DNA of 64,000 nt from Tribonema minus (lineage: Eukaryota > Sar > Xanthophyceae > Tribonematales > Tribonemataceae): NCBI GenBank assembly GCA_017506865.1, contig JAFCMP010000534.1:612397-676396 (forward strand), written 5' to 3'. The position numbers and the translations under genes are program-made. Below the pieces are notes generated by a model. The model worked only from the letters and a program-made list of their open reading frames with translations, was not told the DNA's origin and made no database searches. This document shows positions 63,535 through 64,000 of the stretch, one piece after another; position 1 is the first letter of the stretch, and every line of letters begins with the position of its first letter.

Positions 63535-64000
63535 TTAGGGTTAGGGTTAGGGGTTAGGGTTAGGGTTAGGGTTAGGGTTAGGGTTAGGTTAGGGTTAGGG
63601 TTAGGGTTAGGGTTAGGGTTAGGGTTAGGGTTAGGGTTAGGGTTAGGGTTAGGGTTAGGGTTAGGGTTAGGGTTAGGGTTAGGGTTAGGGTTAGGGTTAG
63701 GGTTAGGGTTAGGGTTAGGGTTAGGGTTAGGGTTAGGGTTAGGGTTAGGGTTAGGGTTAGGGTTAGGGTTAGGGTTAGGGTTAGGGTTAGGGTTAGGGTT
63801 AGGGTTAGGGTTAGGGTTAGGGTTAGGGTTAGGTTAGGGTTAGGGTTAGGGTTAGGGTTAGGGTTAGGGTTAGGGTTAGGGTTAGGGTTAGGGTTAGGGT
63901 TAGGGTTAGGGTTAGGGTTAGGGTTAGGGTTAGGGTTAGGGTTAGGGTTAGGGTTAGGGTTAGGGTTAGGGTTAGGGTTAGGGTTAGGGTTAGGGTTAGG
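63535..64000 (+). repeat. Terminal telomere array, (TTAGGG)n
   Basis: About 77 units of TTAGGG running to the window edge, G-rich strand 5' to 3' toward the end, as at a right chromosome end. Rare variants: TTAGGGG at 63547-63553 and TTAGG at 63584-63588 and 63829-63833. This is the vertebrate-type repeat, known from some chlamydomonadalean algae as well as many other eukaryotes, and differs from the plant TTTAGGG type. Confidence 0.98.

Noticed and set aside
63535..63837. Leu-Gly repeat protein encoded by the telomere
   Set aside because: Trivial translation of TTAGGG units; only the acidic part before it is considered.
1..64000. CRISPR arrays, bacterial operons or restriction-modification loci
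   Set aside because: Intron structure, telomere and retroelements show a eukaryotic nuclear chromosome; the methyltransferase belongs to the retrotransposon and has no restriction partner.

Overview
The window is nuclear DNA of a eukaryote and ends in a telomere. Genes are split by many GT-AG introns with strong GTGAGT/GTAAGT-type donors and TGCAG-type acceptors. Single-copy exons are moderately GC-rich, while the large LINE-like element is far richer in GC. The last ~465 bp is a (TTAGGG)n array on the + strand, so the right edge is, or is close to, a physical chromosome end. Intron-rich small genes, an SFT2 gene, abundant retroelements and a DNA-methyltransferase-bearing LTR element fit a unicellular alga best, probably a chlorophycean green alga. 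The species is not determined here.

Left part (1-15.2 kb): a divergent gene pair shares a 188-bp start-to-start spacer. On the minus strand is a Lys/Ser-rich GPALPP-type (DUF3752-like) nuclear protein. On the plus strand is a 474-residue membrane protein of unknown function. Every intron reconstructed in both genes is phase 0. A third gene on the minus strand (9.1-14.8 kb, eight exons, 250 codons, unrecognised) has a ~3.2-kb intron full of short palindromes and a recurring CACTGACAG motif.

Middle (15.2-24.1 kb): a complete, young LTR retrotransposon has 355-bp LTRs with one mismatch, an AACA target duplication and a polypurine tract. It encodes one 2,279-codon polyprotein on the minus strand: Gag, zinc finger, C5-cytosine DNA methyltransferase, aspartic protease, integrase, chromodomain and a Tudor-like tail. 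It contains no reverse transcriptase or RNase H. This is the most striking object in the window.

Right-centre (25.5-39.3 kb): an SFT2-type vesicle-transport gene (minus), an ankyrin-repeat gene (plus), a 5'-truncated dead LINE copy, a single-exon-rich gene with a candidate PD-(D/E)XK motif, and a small secreted or coiled-coil protein. The 39.4-47 kb stretch is mostly non-coding, with minisatellites, tandem duplications and a tRNA-Arg-like relic.

Right part (47-64 kb): a full-length non-LTR retrotransposon (RT plus a candidate restriction-like endonuclease, two main ORFs) sits inside the gag of an older element on the opposite strand. The older element lies directly against the 5'-incomplete remains of a ubiquitin-specific-protease-like gene. 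Both LINE copies are flanked by duplications containing AACTTC, a motif scattered throughout the window. A subtelomeric stretch follows, then an acidic Ser/Asp/Glu-rich reading frame that runs straight into the telomere. All gene models are conceptual: splice sites were chosen by eye from GT/AG signals and reading-phase agreement.
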